Source of the DNA: Pseudoscleropodium purum
Lineage: Eukaryota; Streptophyta; Bryopsida; Hypnales; Brachytheciaceae
Direction of reading: 5' to 3'
DNA: 64,000 bases
Assembly: GCA_963969395.1 (NCBI GenBank)
Contig: OZ017796.1
Span: 7,566,501 to 7,630,500 of the forward strand
Shown: positions 24,331 to 35,878 of the stretch, piece after piece
Position numbering within the stretch: the stretch's first letter is position 1
Layout: the number at the start of each line of letters is the position of its first letter
Translations under genes and position numbers: made by a program
The notes under the pieces: generated by a model
Seen by the model: only the letters and a program-made list of their open reading frames with translations
Databases searched by the model: none
What the model was told of the DNA's origin: nothing

Positions 24331-27300
24331 ATCTTCATTTTCAGAAGCAACAAAGAATCAGATGGAAGAGTGCATAATAATTCTACATTAACATTTCACA
24401 TGGCCAACTTACTATTACGTAAAAAGCTGACACATCATGTAGACGCCATATTTGACATTCCATTAAATGAGTGCAAACAATTCTAGCAATGACAAAAGAA
24501 GAAATAAGCAATAGCAATGTCAATCAATGAGTATGGCCGGCAGAGATTGATATCATTGTACACAAAAGACATCCTTGAGGTAGCGTTACAAGATAAGCAA
24601 AGGAGATTTCCACGTACCGCTAGAGGAACACTTTTTCATCCAAAAGTTTGAAATTAGGTTTTTCATAAGGTACAAGTACCGAGACTTCCTAGAGAATTTC
24701 GATACTTCTATTATTACCAACTTGTCTTTGGAATTTCTTTTTTGCCACATGAAGTTGGCGCACCTATTCTACAATTTATGCTATATACTACAACTCATAC
24801 TGCCTAAAGTGATGGTCGCCATTGACTCAGGTACATGCATTTTTTTTCTATTCCAGAGTCTTAGGTTAAATTAGTATCAGAATACAAGTGGAAGCATGTG
24901 ATATGAAGATAATTGCGTATATACTAATTCTATGGAATAACTATAGCATCCATTACTTTTAGCATGAATCTCTCTGAGAGTCTTGCTCAATTTGGTGGCA
25001 ATGACAGGCGCAATGAAGTCGATGATGTCGCTTGCATTGGCAAAGACAACTTCTCTTGGATAGTGAGCTATTCTTCTCCCTCTCTTAACTTAGCATTTTT
25101 AGCACTCATATTTTCCTACGGCTTGTTAGAAGATGAAGGTATGAGATACTATATTAGAAATTACTTACACTGAGTTTTTGTGGTTGAGAGCCTCTTATAA
25201 CTGCTGATTGTTATTTGCAATCACTTGTAAGTGGAGAATTTCACATTTTGTAGGAATTGGCATTTCCTCTGTCTGAACATCAACCTCTATAATAATTCAA
25301 GCAGAAACCTGTGAAATGATCTGCAATAGTTTATAAAGGAGTGCTAATTCAAATACAATTGTGATGGCTCCAAAGCTTGAGGTAGACTGAAGAACACATT
25401 TGTAGGTAAGTTCATTATTTCCTAGTCTACAGAACTACCACCGTCTCTAATTAAATTGTAAATTTGAGAGCAAGTTATATACATCAATAATGATGTTCTT
25501 TGCAATGAAGTTGTCATGTCTTCTAATATCATTTGTGATTTTGATTTTGTTTGATAATGACTAGGTACAAATGGCTAAGCAATTGGCTTTTTAAATATTA
25601 ACTGCATATTAATGTCAGCTGCATTAGTCACGACTGTTAACTTACGGCAATAGTAGTATATTGCTATTTACAATTCAAATGAAATTGGCAAATGATTATT
25701 AATTCAATGTTTGCAAGTCAAAATTTTGAAATGTGAAGTTGTCCTCTGCTCATGGACATTGAATTGTAATTCCAAAATGTAATGTGCATAGTGTTGCTTC
25801 TTTGGACAATATTTTTTTCAGAAAACAAATAGGAAGTGATATCAGATTGAAGAACCTCCTTTTAATCACATTTGAATGCGGAATAGGATGTACTGTTGCC
25901 TTTTTTATATTTTTGGTATTATTTCTTTGCAAAAATCTCTAAAATACATGCAAAAGCTCTTGTTAGAGAATTTTTTTTAGTTTGTGCTCTTTTTCTTTAA
26001 TTCCATTCTACTAATGTATCCATTTATGACCGTTGCCTTCATCAAATTTCCTGATGGTCTCATATTGTGAAAAAAAATGGAGTGAAAAATCAAACTTCAT
26101 AAATCATTAGTCATCCAATTTTTATTTATTCAAATGACATATTTATGTGAGGACATCCTTCACTAAAATACGTAAGTGAATAGAGGTGGGGGAATTTTGT
26201 CATGATTTCACAGGTTCATGAAGAGGACATCAAGAACTCTGTGAATTTGAGAATGTTGTTCTTCTAGAAGAATATATGTCCCATGACATAGATGTCCTCA
26301 ATCTTCAGTCTACTTGAAGATTTTGTTCTACTTTCAGTATTTCAGCTATTGAGTTGGAAAATCTTTAATACTTATTGCAATTTGTTGGTTGAGATTTGCA
26401 AATGAGGAGTAGTTGTCAACGTCAAGTCCGCGTCTAATACTATAAGTGTCCACTAAAAATGCACTTTGAATCTTGAATATGGAAGTCCAGTTTTTTATTG
26501 ATCCTTTTTCATTATTCAAATCTTTTACCACACATTTGTTTTGGAACTGTCCATGTTTATTTCTTCCTTCTTCATATGAATTGGAGCTTATAGAAGTAAG
26601 ATTTGGATGTGCAAAAGTTAGAAGAAAGAATACCAATTGGATACGTCTACTTTTTGTCCCTTTTTAATGATTTAATTATTACTATTGAATGAATTACCTG
26701 CACAATATGTGGACAAATTGAATAAGACATTCTGCATTCAGGATATTTTGGTTTAGTAAAAATACAAAATGTGATCATTTGTAACTGAAATACCATTTTG
26801 GAATAATCTAATTAGAGAAGACATATTTATTTGTAGGTAGCTTGAACCATTAATTCTGCAACCTTGAAATTATGTGGGTGTCTACAAAATTTCATTTCAA
26901 ATTAGTCATATAAGGTTCTACACTACGAATGGTGCCCTATACTGTAAAGAGTTCTCATTATTTTGTGAACTTGTATGACATTGGTACTACGACTCTATGC
27001 ATTTTGGCCATCTTCATAACTTGAAACCATAATTACTTGAAAACTCCAAAGATGGATTCCATTATGTGAATTTGTAAAAATGATTCTAATTAGCGATAAG
27101 TTTTTCATATATAGATGTTAGTTCTGACTCACTCATTGTAGTATTGTAGGTTCTATTAAATGCCACATAAGTTGCATATCTCTAGCATGTCTTTAATTTT
27201 GTGAATCCTTTGACTTCAAAAGGTACAAAAAATCATGGAACTTGAATGGAAGATTGTTGTTATAGAAAAAGAGGACATTGAAAATGTAGTGGTAGAGGGA

Positions 27301-29065
27301 AATGTACTGAAGGCCAAGTCGTAGTGCGTGGGAATATGCAAATTTCCACATTCTCAATGTGCCCATGAGCGATACAGTTTACTGCTTCAAAAGAACGGTA
27401 GTGATGGAGGATTCTATGGGAGAAAACGGTCAAAGTAGTAAACTCATGATTAGGAAACAATTGCTTGACATGCTCTTTGATTCACAAACCATTTTTCAAA
27501 AGGCAAATTCTCTGAAAGAGAAATGTGAACCTCTATTGCAAGACGATGTAAATGAGACAAAAATAGCTACTCGTGGTAGGGAGAAAAAAGTGAAATTTAA
27601 GTTGTAATAGTTTTGTGGTTCCAAATTCTAGAATGCACAATATTATGGCTTGAAACATAATATATCATTCAAAAAGTTGGATGTGTATATGTGTATGTGT
27701 AGACCACTATTTTTTTAACTATGTAAGTCTGATGAATTGTTTCCTCTATTTGTTATTTTCAGGGATTGTGGTTCCAAATTTGAAGACAAATCTTGACATG
27801 TCATTTTACAATGCAATACCAAGAAACAAGGTATGTACCGCCACTCCTACAGTGGTGCATAAATGTTAAGGTTATTTTGAGTATTGCTCCCTTAGGGAGA
27901 ACAACAATTAAATATTTCTACTCATATAGGGATTGCATAATTTAAAGGCTTGCAGTTGACTATGTATTCAAGCAATACAAATTAGGAATTCAAATGACTA
28001 TTAGTGAAAAAAAATTCGCAAGTAGCTTCAACATTTAAACAAAAGAATATGATGTCTTGCATGACATGTGATGCATTTAATGCTAGGCTTTTTATAACTA
28101 ATCGACGTTTACAATGGTTACTATTATTCATTTTTATTAGTGCAAATAAGGATGTAAGATAGATGGTCAATTTCCTAACATGTAATAAAAATAGTCCTAT
28201 GAGAGAAATGTAGCAATATTTTATGTACTCCTAAAGTGAAGGACTAATGTATTCATTGTAATGTACTCATTTTCCAAGAAATATAAACGCAAATTTCATT
28301 GATTCATAATTAGTTAACTGAAGATGTGCTATTTTGTGCAATTTGTCTAAGAAGGAATATAGACTCTAAATTAGTGGGCAATTTTTTCTTACATGTTGAT
28401 ACAAATTTGTTTTAATGACCTTAAGTTTTAGTTGTCACCACTTCTTAGACCAGAGAAACACGTGTGTTTTATAAAGCTCATTTGCAAAAACCATTTGCAA
28501 GAAACTCTTAATCTGAAGTGACGGAAAACACCAACACAAAGTGGCTACTTTTGGCTGTCATCAAAGAGGTGAGCATTGAAATAGGAAGTATTCAGTCTAA
28601 CAAAATATTTTTGTTGTGAATGTGTCATATCCATTTGTTAGGATAATTTCTTAAACCTGTATTTGTATAATTTCATTTAAAGTAAAGAATATGTGAAATG
28701 TTATTAAGATATCAACTATTATTCATATTTGAATATGTAGTTCTAACTCATATTTGTAGTTTGAATGTTATTTTTCTATATTTGTAATTGATTTTGAATT
28801 TGGTAATAGCATGTCATCTATCCAAGTGCATAAAATAATTGTGTATTATAATTCTAGATCGACAACTTAGGATTTTTTTCTTCAAGTACAAAGTTTTGGT
28901 TTGACATGAATGTGATGTATGATTAATAAATATAAATGGAGGTTTAATTCTAAGTTAAAAAAATGCATAATATAATTTTAAGGACTTTTTGATTGACATT
29001 TCTTCAATGGTTTGATACGAATAAAAGTTTTAATAGTTTGCTCAATTGTTGAAAATGTTTTGTAG
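24331..29065. other. AT-rich DNA, mostly featureless; possible 5' exons of the CACTA gene
   Basis: No conserved gene is seen up to 27240. At 27359-27607 (GQSSKLMIRKQLLDMLFDSQ) and at 27764-27829, where TTTTCAG precedes GGATTGTGG and AACAAG is followed by GTATGTA, there are coding-like plus-strand stretches with plausible splice borders; they may be upstream exons of the transposase gene that follows. The evidence is weak. Confidence 0.3.
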
Positions 29066-31322
29066 GATGGATTTAGGATTGTGTGCGGCCTACCATATTG
29101 ACCGTTCAATAGTAAATAGATTGGGATTACCGAAATATTCCTATGCCTGCAATCGATGCAGAGGTGCCTATGTTAAAAAAGTGACAATAGTGGCACAACA
29201 TCACATGAGGCATGGCAGAGATCTTTACTTGTTTTATCCCGTAATTGTGAGTTTCTTGAATCCCATTAAATTTGTCATTGCCACTAATTATTTTATAAGC
29301 AAATCTTCAAAATCCAAAAATTAAGAGGCAATAAATTGTAGGCATGTACTCATTATCTATTTTATTCAAGTCATAAGTATTGTCTTTTGACTTGATAAAA
29401 GAGTAATTTAGATTGTTTTTTACAATGTGAAAATTGCATAGATAAACACTCCAATGAGCATTGATTACTTATGTCAAATCATCTATGGAAATGTTTGTGT
29501 ATTAGAGGTATTGAAATTTGTTTTTGATGTTGCTACACAAACAGTGGATGGAAGGAATGTTTAAGGTCCTACTCAATGGGTGGATAGACAAGAAGAACCA
29601 TACCATCATCAAGAATATGAGAATGTGGACAACGTTTTCACATGGCCTTAGCGAAATTTTGTGGATGTTGAAAACCTAGCTCGAGATGCTTTCTTTAGAG
29701 TTGTTGAAATTCACGACATCATGAATGAAGCACAGGAAGCAACAGGTGATGGCTACAACATGGACAAGGAGGACAAATTTGATGAAGCCAATTTTCAGAG
29801 GTTGGTATGAGATTTTACAACAATAATATTTGATGGAAGCAATTTGAATTGTCTTCAATGTAGCATAGTTCTATTTTTGTTGTGCAGCTTATACTCAATT
29901 CCCTATACCTTTGCGGATGCTCTATTGACGTGGATAGTAGGAGATTTGCTACCAAGATCAAATTGCTTTTTGAGAACCATATATGAACTGAGAAGCATGT
30001 AGATGAAAGTTGGGTTGAAGCACAAGCAAGTGCATTTTTGCCTTGAAGGTCATGTATCATATAAAGGGGAGAATGAAGACCTAGAGCAATGCCCAACTTG
30101 TTCGCACCCATGTTATGTTGATGGTTCAAATAAAGTGCTTCAACGAGTAGTGTGATATTTTGATGTCATTAAACATTTACTGCACATGTTCAAATGCCCA
30201 GAGATAGCTAAGCATATGACATGGTACCATACTCACAAATCAAGGGATTCCAAAATGCGGTCAATAGTAGACAGTGAGCAATGAAAGACTATAGATAGAA
30301 CTTACATTGATTTTGTTGAAGTTCTAACTAACCTACGTCTTGGTTTGGTAGGAGATGGCATAATCCATTTCAAAAATAATGCCAAGGCATAAAACATTCT
30401 ACATTCATTTTGCTTATAACAATTTACAATCTCCCATTGTGGTTGTTGACGAAAAAGTTCTTCATATTGCTTGTCATTTTAATTCCAGGGCCAAAGTCAC
30501 CAACATCAAAGAATATCAATGTGTTCATGGCTCCTCTTGTTCAAGATTTACTTAAACTTTGGACAGGAGTATCGGTGGTAGATATGTCTAAGCCTGTTAG
30601 TGAGAGATCATTCACACTACAAGCCTTGTTAATGTGGACAGTGAATGACTTCCTAGCATATGGACTTTTGTCTGGCCAATAAGTACATGATTTTTAGGGG
30701 TGCTCATTATGTGGTCCCGAGACTTGTGCAGAGCATGCTGCACTTCTTCAAAAAATGATATTTTTAGGTGGTAGGCTTTATTTACCTACTGATCACCGCT
30801 TTAGGAGGGAGAGGACTTCCTTCAACAACTAGTAGGAGTGGCAATTGCCTCCTCAAAAGAGCAACAAGAGATGAAGTGCTTAGATGGAGTGTCCAAAGAG
30901 TACAATTCCTTATGGATGGTGGTGTAGAGAATTTTGATGAATTCTGTAAGGCTACATGGTGTCAAACATCACAGTATTTTATACGATCTTCCTTATTGGA
31001 AGGTAAGAAATTAATTTTTGTTTTGTTAAATTAGAATGTTCATTTTTCATATGTATTTATGAGTAGAATGTAGAGTATCTTTATTCATTTTTGTAGTTGA
31101 GAAATTGAAGTTTATATGAGTTAGTGTTTACAACGTCATGGAAGTTGACATAAGTTATTAATTGTTTGAATAGGATCTATTAGTTCATCATGTACTTGAC
31201 GTTATGCATTGCAAGAAAAAACTATCAGAGAATATATTGAAGACAATATTTGGTGACAAAGACACTTTAGCTATACGAGTAGACATACAAGCACATGGAA
31301 TTTGTCTACATTTGCACTTGTG
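29066..31322 (+). pseudogene. CACTA (En/Spm) TNP2-like transposase, heavily decayed
   Basis: Successive plus-strand pieces match the order of a TNP2/Transposase_21 protein. At 29066-29240 a clean exon (TTTTGTAG before it, GTAATTGTGAG after) has a Cys pair (YACNRCRGAYVKK) and HHMRHGRDLYL. At 29887-30395 are EDLEQCPTCSHPCYVDG, MFKCPEIAKHMTWYHTHK and LRLGLVGDGI. At 30410-30682 are YNLPLWLLTKKFF, LIPGPKSP, VFMAPLVQDLLKLW and LLMWTVNDFLAYGLLSG, which are hallmark blocks. Near 30765 GGRLYLPTDHRFRRERTSFN, and at 31174-31322 DLLVHHVLDVMHCKKKLSEN, correspond to the later conserved blocks. Several stops and frame changes separate the pieces. The enzyme would cut CACTA termini; this copy is dead. Its own termini were not found. 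Confidence 0.7.
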
Positions 31323-31399
31323 ACCAACCGGCCCTAACCATAATAGATTGCATCAAAGTACATTGCTAGATTCACAATTCAACCTAATAGACATGGTAT

Positions 31400-31983
31400 T
31401 GAACCTTAGGCTCTAATTTTACCATCATCAATTTTTGCAATACTCAATGTTAAGGAGAAGATGGGGAATAATGCATCAACATGGAATCAAATGCTTCATT
31501 TTGTCCCAAAAGTAAGGTCTATGTTCTCTAGCCTTGTTATGATTAATTTCTTTCATTTCACAATAAGTTATTAGCATGATATAGCAATTCATTCATACAT
31601 CTAACTTATAGTGTGCATTTTTTATTGTCAAGGTTGATAGGGACCGGGTGCGAACTTTTGGAGGCTTTGTGAGTCCTATTGTATGCTTTGACTTGATTGT
31701 TGCCGATATTCCAGATGGACTACCGGTCCCCAATGTTTTCATTCCACCTTCTAATATTCTTGCTTGGAACATGTTGAATCAAGAAGAGGTTATTGAACCC
31801 ATCTTTGAATTTGCTTCAGAGTTTGTTCATGATGATGGAACAACTTTGTTGTTCCATCTAGAAAATAGTAAGGTAAAGGAATTTACCCTTGAGCGTGCCA
31901 ATACGTATGGTTTTTGTCTACTTGACTCTTGGACGGATATCAATGAAATGAAGCTTTCGAATTTAAAAAAATCCAAATGTTGG
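31400..31983 (+). pseudogene. Two spliced exons of a methyltransferase-like protein of unknown family
   Basis: An exon ending at 31511 (STWNQMLHFVPK, followed by GTAAGG) joins in phase with an exon at 31633-31983 (preceded by TTGTCAAG, followed by GTGAGT). The second exon has 117 codons without a stop. It contains PIVCFDLIVADIPDGLPVP, EPIFEFASEFVHDDGTTLLF and YGFCLLDSWTDINEMKLS. The order of a hydrophobic strand ending in D-x-P-D, a helix, then a strand with DDGTTLLF resembles the motif IV-VI part of class I AdoMet methyltransferases. The usual catalytic DPPY/DPPW is not present (ADIPDG here), so activity is doubtful. It follows the TNP2 pieces on the same strand; it may be a host fragment captured by the element or another transposon gene. 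No upstream or downstream exons are certain. Confidence 0.4.
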
Positions 31984-32040
31984 GTGAGTTTCACTGAATT
32001 TTTTTTCATTTGTAGTTTTTGATGTTTTGAACAACTTCTA

Positions 32041-32371
32041 CACTATACCTAAATGTGGTAAAAAGAACCGTAGTCAAAATTCATTGTAGTTTTTCTTTCC
32101 ATAGTGTTGTATATGTTGTTGACTATTGCTGCAACCTTCTTTTTTCATTTTCTAACTTAGATTTTGAAATTCGAAGGTATGTAATGTACTATAGGAAAGG
32201 TATTTTTAGTACCTTTCCAATGATACATTACACGCCATGAAACTCTAAAAATTCAATTCAAAAACTGAAAAAGAAGGTTGTAGTTGTAGTCAACAGCATG
32301 TATAGCACTGAGGAGAAAAAAATTGCAATGAATTTTGACTCTGGTTCTTTTTACTACATTTTGGTATAGTG
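32041..32371. mobile_element. CACTA-type foldback MITE (331 bp)
   Basis: The left end is CACTATACCTAAATGTGG and the right end reverse-complements to CACTATACCAAAATGTAG. The two halves pair along about 165 bp, almost the full length. The element is flanked on both sides by CTA (32038-32040 and 32372-32374), the 3-bp duplication expected of the CACTA superfamily, whose termini start CACTA. It has no coding capacity. Transcribed as a whole it would form a long hairpin, a likely small-RNA source. Confidence 0.85.
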
Positions 32372-32531
32372 CTAGTAACACTGTATTTCTCAAATACTAA
32401 TTGTCATCCTTGTTTATCCCTCGTAGTCACAGCATTTCAAATCCTCTTATTTGTACAAAGACAATGGGAGGAAACATCGGTGGTATCTAAGTTTTCTATC
32501 ACTATAAACCAACAGCTTAGTGATGCAAGTA

Positions 32532-33107
32532 CAGTGGGGTACCAATCAAAATGTCGTTTTCGAATTCGCAGTGAGAAAAATTCTAGTACTACCAACTTTG
32601 AAAGCCTTCCGAGAGCTCAAAAATTGGTATTTTACCACAAAATTTTTAACAAAGAATTATCTTTATGTTAATTATATGTGTGACAAATTTCAAGGCCAAA
32701 AGATTCACCAAAAGAAAGTTATTCAAAATCTACCAACATTGGTAGCTGTGGAAATGTTTTCACTGCTGCCAACTTTGACAGCCTTCCAAAGATTGAATTA
32801 TTTTTTTTTTGCCATGAAATTCTTGGAAAAGAAACCTCTTTATGATAATAACATATGATAAAAATTTCAAGGCCAAAATATTAATACAAAAAAAGATATA
32901 AACAATCTACCAACATGTGTCGTTTTGAGAAACAATTGTGAAAACCGTTTCACTACTTCAACTTTGACACCCTCCCAAGGGCTGAAAAATTGCTTATTTA
33001 CCATGAAATTTTTGGCACAACGTGCTCTTTATGATAACAACATTCAAGCCAAATTTCAAGGTCAAAAAATTTATACAAAAAGAAATATTTACAATCTACC
33101 AATGTGT
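32532..33107 (+). repeat. Left terminal inverted repeat of the Tc1/mariner element
   Basis: It consists of three related units of about 180-200 bp, beginning near 32569, 32752 and 32930. Each contains a CCAACTTTGA(C/A)A(G/C)CC block, a CATGAAATT-type block, TTTCAAGGCCAAAA and a CTACCAA end. The whole is inverted at 34751-35326 at the same length. Confidence 0.85.
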
Positions 33108-33755
33108 AGTTGTGAGATACCTTTTATTAAAGACATTGAAATTGTTGAAGTATGTCAGACAATCATGCTTCTAGATTGAAATTCTCCAGATGATGCAATC
33201 TCTAATCATAAATGCTTCTCAAAAAAATCAAGGATAGCCAAATTTAGTTGTGTGCACTTGTCACATCTCAAAGACTACACTTGTTTAAAAATTGGAAACC
33301 ATACATGTATGAAGAAGTTTTTTCCTCTCAATAAGAATGTTGCATTTACAGTAGAGCATTATAGGAGGTGGGATGTGGGATGATGAGAGAAGAAAGTGAT
33401 GGTGATTATTTTCTAAGCACAGGACTGAAACTTTGTGAACATGAGTGAGTGCATGAAAGATGAATTAACTAAGTAAGTCTAGGTTATGTGATAATTGGGT
33501 GGATGAGGCATGGGATGAATGTCTGAGGATATATGGAGGTATGTGAGATTTTCTTCAAGAATGAGTGAGGTTATAACTTACATGTGGTGACTGGTGAGGT
33601 CTGGTGAATGAGTGAAGGTTGTAAGGCATGATGATGGTGAGTGATTGAGGGTATGTGAGATTTTTTTCTGATGACTGAGTAAGGTTATATATGTGCTCAG
33701 TGAGTGAGGCTGGATCATGGTGATTAAGTGAAGGCTAGATCATGGTCACTGAGTG

Positions 33756-34762
33756 ATGACTATTTCAAATGAAACTCATACTCGCATAGTAGATTTGAGT
33801 GAGGCAAGGAAGACATGAGTTGACATTGCAGCTATTGTTGGAGTCCATGTTAGAACAATTAAAAAGGTAGTGAAGAAATTTCGAGAAGATGGAACCTATA
33901 AGTGCAAACCTTGTGGTGGAAATCATGCTAAAAAGCTTAGTGATAGAGATGTCCGTGCTATTATACGTGTCTCAAAAACTCATCATCGCTCGACACTCTC
34001 TGAGATCACTAATATATATTCTATTCAAGTGTCTAGATCGACTATTCAAAGGGCTTTACGTGAGAGTGGCATTTTCAATTGAATTATTGTTAAAAAAACT
34101 TTTTTGATACATCATTACATGTCTCAACGATTGGCATTTGCTCAAAAGTATTGTGGGTGGATTATAAAAGAATGGGAGAGAGTTGTTTGGACAAATAAGT
34201 CTACCTTTGAAGTTGGAAAAAATTCTAGACAAGTTCATGTTTGGAGAAATGCATATGAGCGCTATTTATTAAGTTGTATAGTTCCAACTTTTAAGAGTAG
34301 GAGAACTTCTTTGATGATTTGGGGTGCATTTGCTAGAGGGCAAAAGTCACAACTTGTTTTTATGCCCAAACATAGACGTTCTGCTAAGAATTTTGTTGAA
34401 GTGGTCTACAATGTCGAGTTGCTTCATTTTATGAGTAGAGTGCTATACATATTGCTCATAGAAGATGGCGCACCTGTCCATCGTAACAAAGTATGTGAAG
34501 AATGGAGACAAACACACCTTTTGGAGAAGCTCGATTGGCCTACAAATTCTCCCGATCTCAATCCAATTGAGAACCTTTGGAAGATTTTGAAAGATGCTGT
34601 ACAACATAGCCCAATATGTCCAAAAAATTTAGATGACTTGAAGGTAGTTATTGAAAGAGAGTGGGGTTAATCAATGCTACAAAGCTCCTTCAACTATGTC
34701 ATTCTATGCCCTCTAGGTTACAAGCAATGATTGAAGCAAATGGAGGACATACACGTTGGTAG
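33756..34762 (+). pseudogene. Tc1/mariner DDE transposase, broken
   Basis: The frame from ATG 33756 (MTISNETHTRIVDL) contains a helix-turn-helix (VDIAAIVGVHVRTIKKVVKK), a second one (SEITNIYSIQVSRSTIQRAL), then the DDE domain: VVWTNKSTFEV, LIEDGAPVHRN and TNSPDLNPIENLW. Breaks are TGA at 33816, TGA at 34080, a TAA at 34668-34670 that follows a probable frameshift (homology resumes in the next frame and ends RW at 34762), and loss of the first catalytic Asp (WTN where the family has WTD). The second Asp and the Glu are retained. Upstream (33108-33755) there is no ORF, but G-rich plus-strand sequence with repeated GTGAGTGAGG-like words. Confidence 0.75.
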
Positions 34763-35326
34763 ATTATAAATATTTTTTTTTGTATAAATTTTTTGACCTT
34801 AAAATTTGGCTTGAATGTTGTCACCATAACGAGCATGTTGTGCCAAAAATTTCATGGTAAATAAGCAATTTTTCAGCCCTGGGGAGGGTGTCAAAGTTGA
34901 AGTAGTGAAATGGTTTTCACAATTGTTTCTCAAAACGACACATGTTGGTAGATTGTTTATATCTTTTTTTGTATTAATATTTTGGCCTTGAAATTTTTAT
35001 CATATGTTATTATCATAAAGAGGTTTCTTTTCCAAGAATTTCATGGCAAAAAAAAAATAATTCAATCTTTGGAAGGCTGTCAAAGTTGGCAGTAGTGAAA
35101 ACATTTCTACAGCTACCAATGTTGGTAGATTTTGAATAACTTTTTTTCGGTGAATCTTTTGGCCTTGAAATTTGTCATACATATAATTAACTTAAATATA
35201 ATTCTTAGTTAAAAATTTTGTGGTAAAATACCAATTTTTGAGCTCTCGGAAGGCTTTCAAAGTTGGTAGTACTAGAATTTTTCTCACTGCGAATTCGAAA
35301 ACGACATTTTGATTGGTACCCCATTG
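34751..35326 (-). repeat. Right terminal inverted repeat of the Tc1/mariner element
   Basis: Reverse complement of 32532-33107 with scattered substitutions; for example, ATTGGTACCCCATTG ends this copy where CAGTGGGGTACCAAT begins the other. Its inner edge overlaps the last codons of the transposase gene. Confidence 0.85.
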
Positions 35327-35344
35327 TACAAGTTTTGCACTAAG

Positions 35345-35809
35345 GGATTTTAAAGCTATTTGTAAATTCATTTTTTAATCAACTTAAATAATAGTTTTTG
35401 TGGCACAAGTATTTTCCTATTCTTAAATTATCTTTGTATAGCAAAATTCTAACATATTATTCCTCCAAATTCCAATGTTCATAAATGTTAGATTTTGCAT
35501 TTGTAGATAATACTTCACATTATAAGAAGATGCAAGATCTAGCTTGTAGCGATGGGACTAGCTCTTTGGTTGAACTGTGATTCAAAGCTTCATTAAATAA
35601 ATGAAATGAGACAAAGAAAGACTTTAAGTAGACACCAGAAATATTAGATGTCAAACAAGAGTGGGGTTTAGGTGTGGAGCTAGGTTAGCTTTGCCTCTCC
35701 AACAGAAGCTCAGGACCTAAGGTTCGCCTTAAAAGAAGAAGTGTAATTCATATACACAAGGCTATCTAATCTAGATCATTGAGATTAGGTGGTTGAAAGA
35801 TCACTTAAG

Positions 35810-35878
<69 letters not shown>

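Larger units (their letters stand above)
32532..35326 (+). mobile_element. Tc1/mariner element with long complex terminal inverted repeats (inactive)
   Basis: The left end is TA|CAGTGGGGTACCAATC and the right end reverse-complements to TA|CAATGGGGTACCAATC. CAGTG next to a TA target is the Tc1-type terminus. Inverted repeats of about 576 bp at each end (32532-33107 and 34751-35326) surround one broken transposase gene. Similarity of the flanks continues weakly for about 17 bp outside the TA (a CTTAGTG motif on both sides), so the true ends might lie slightly further out. Confidence 0.8.
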
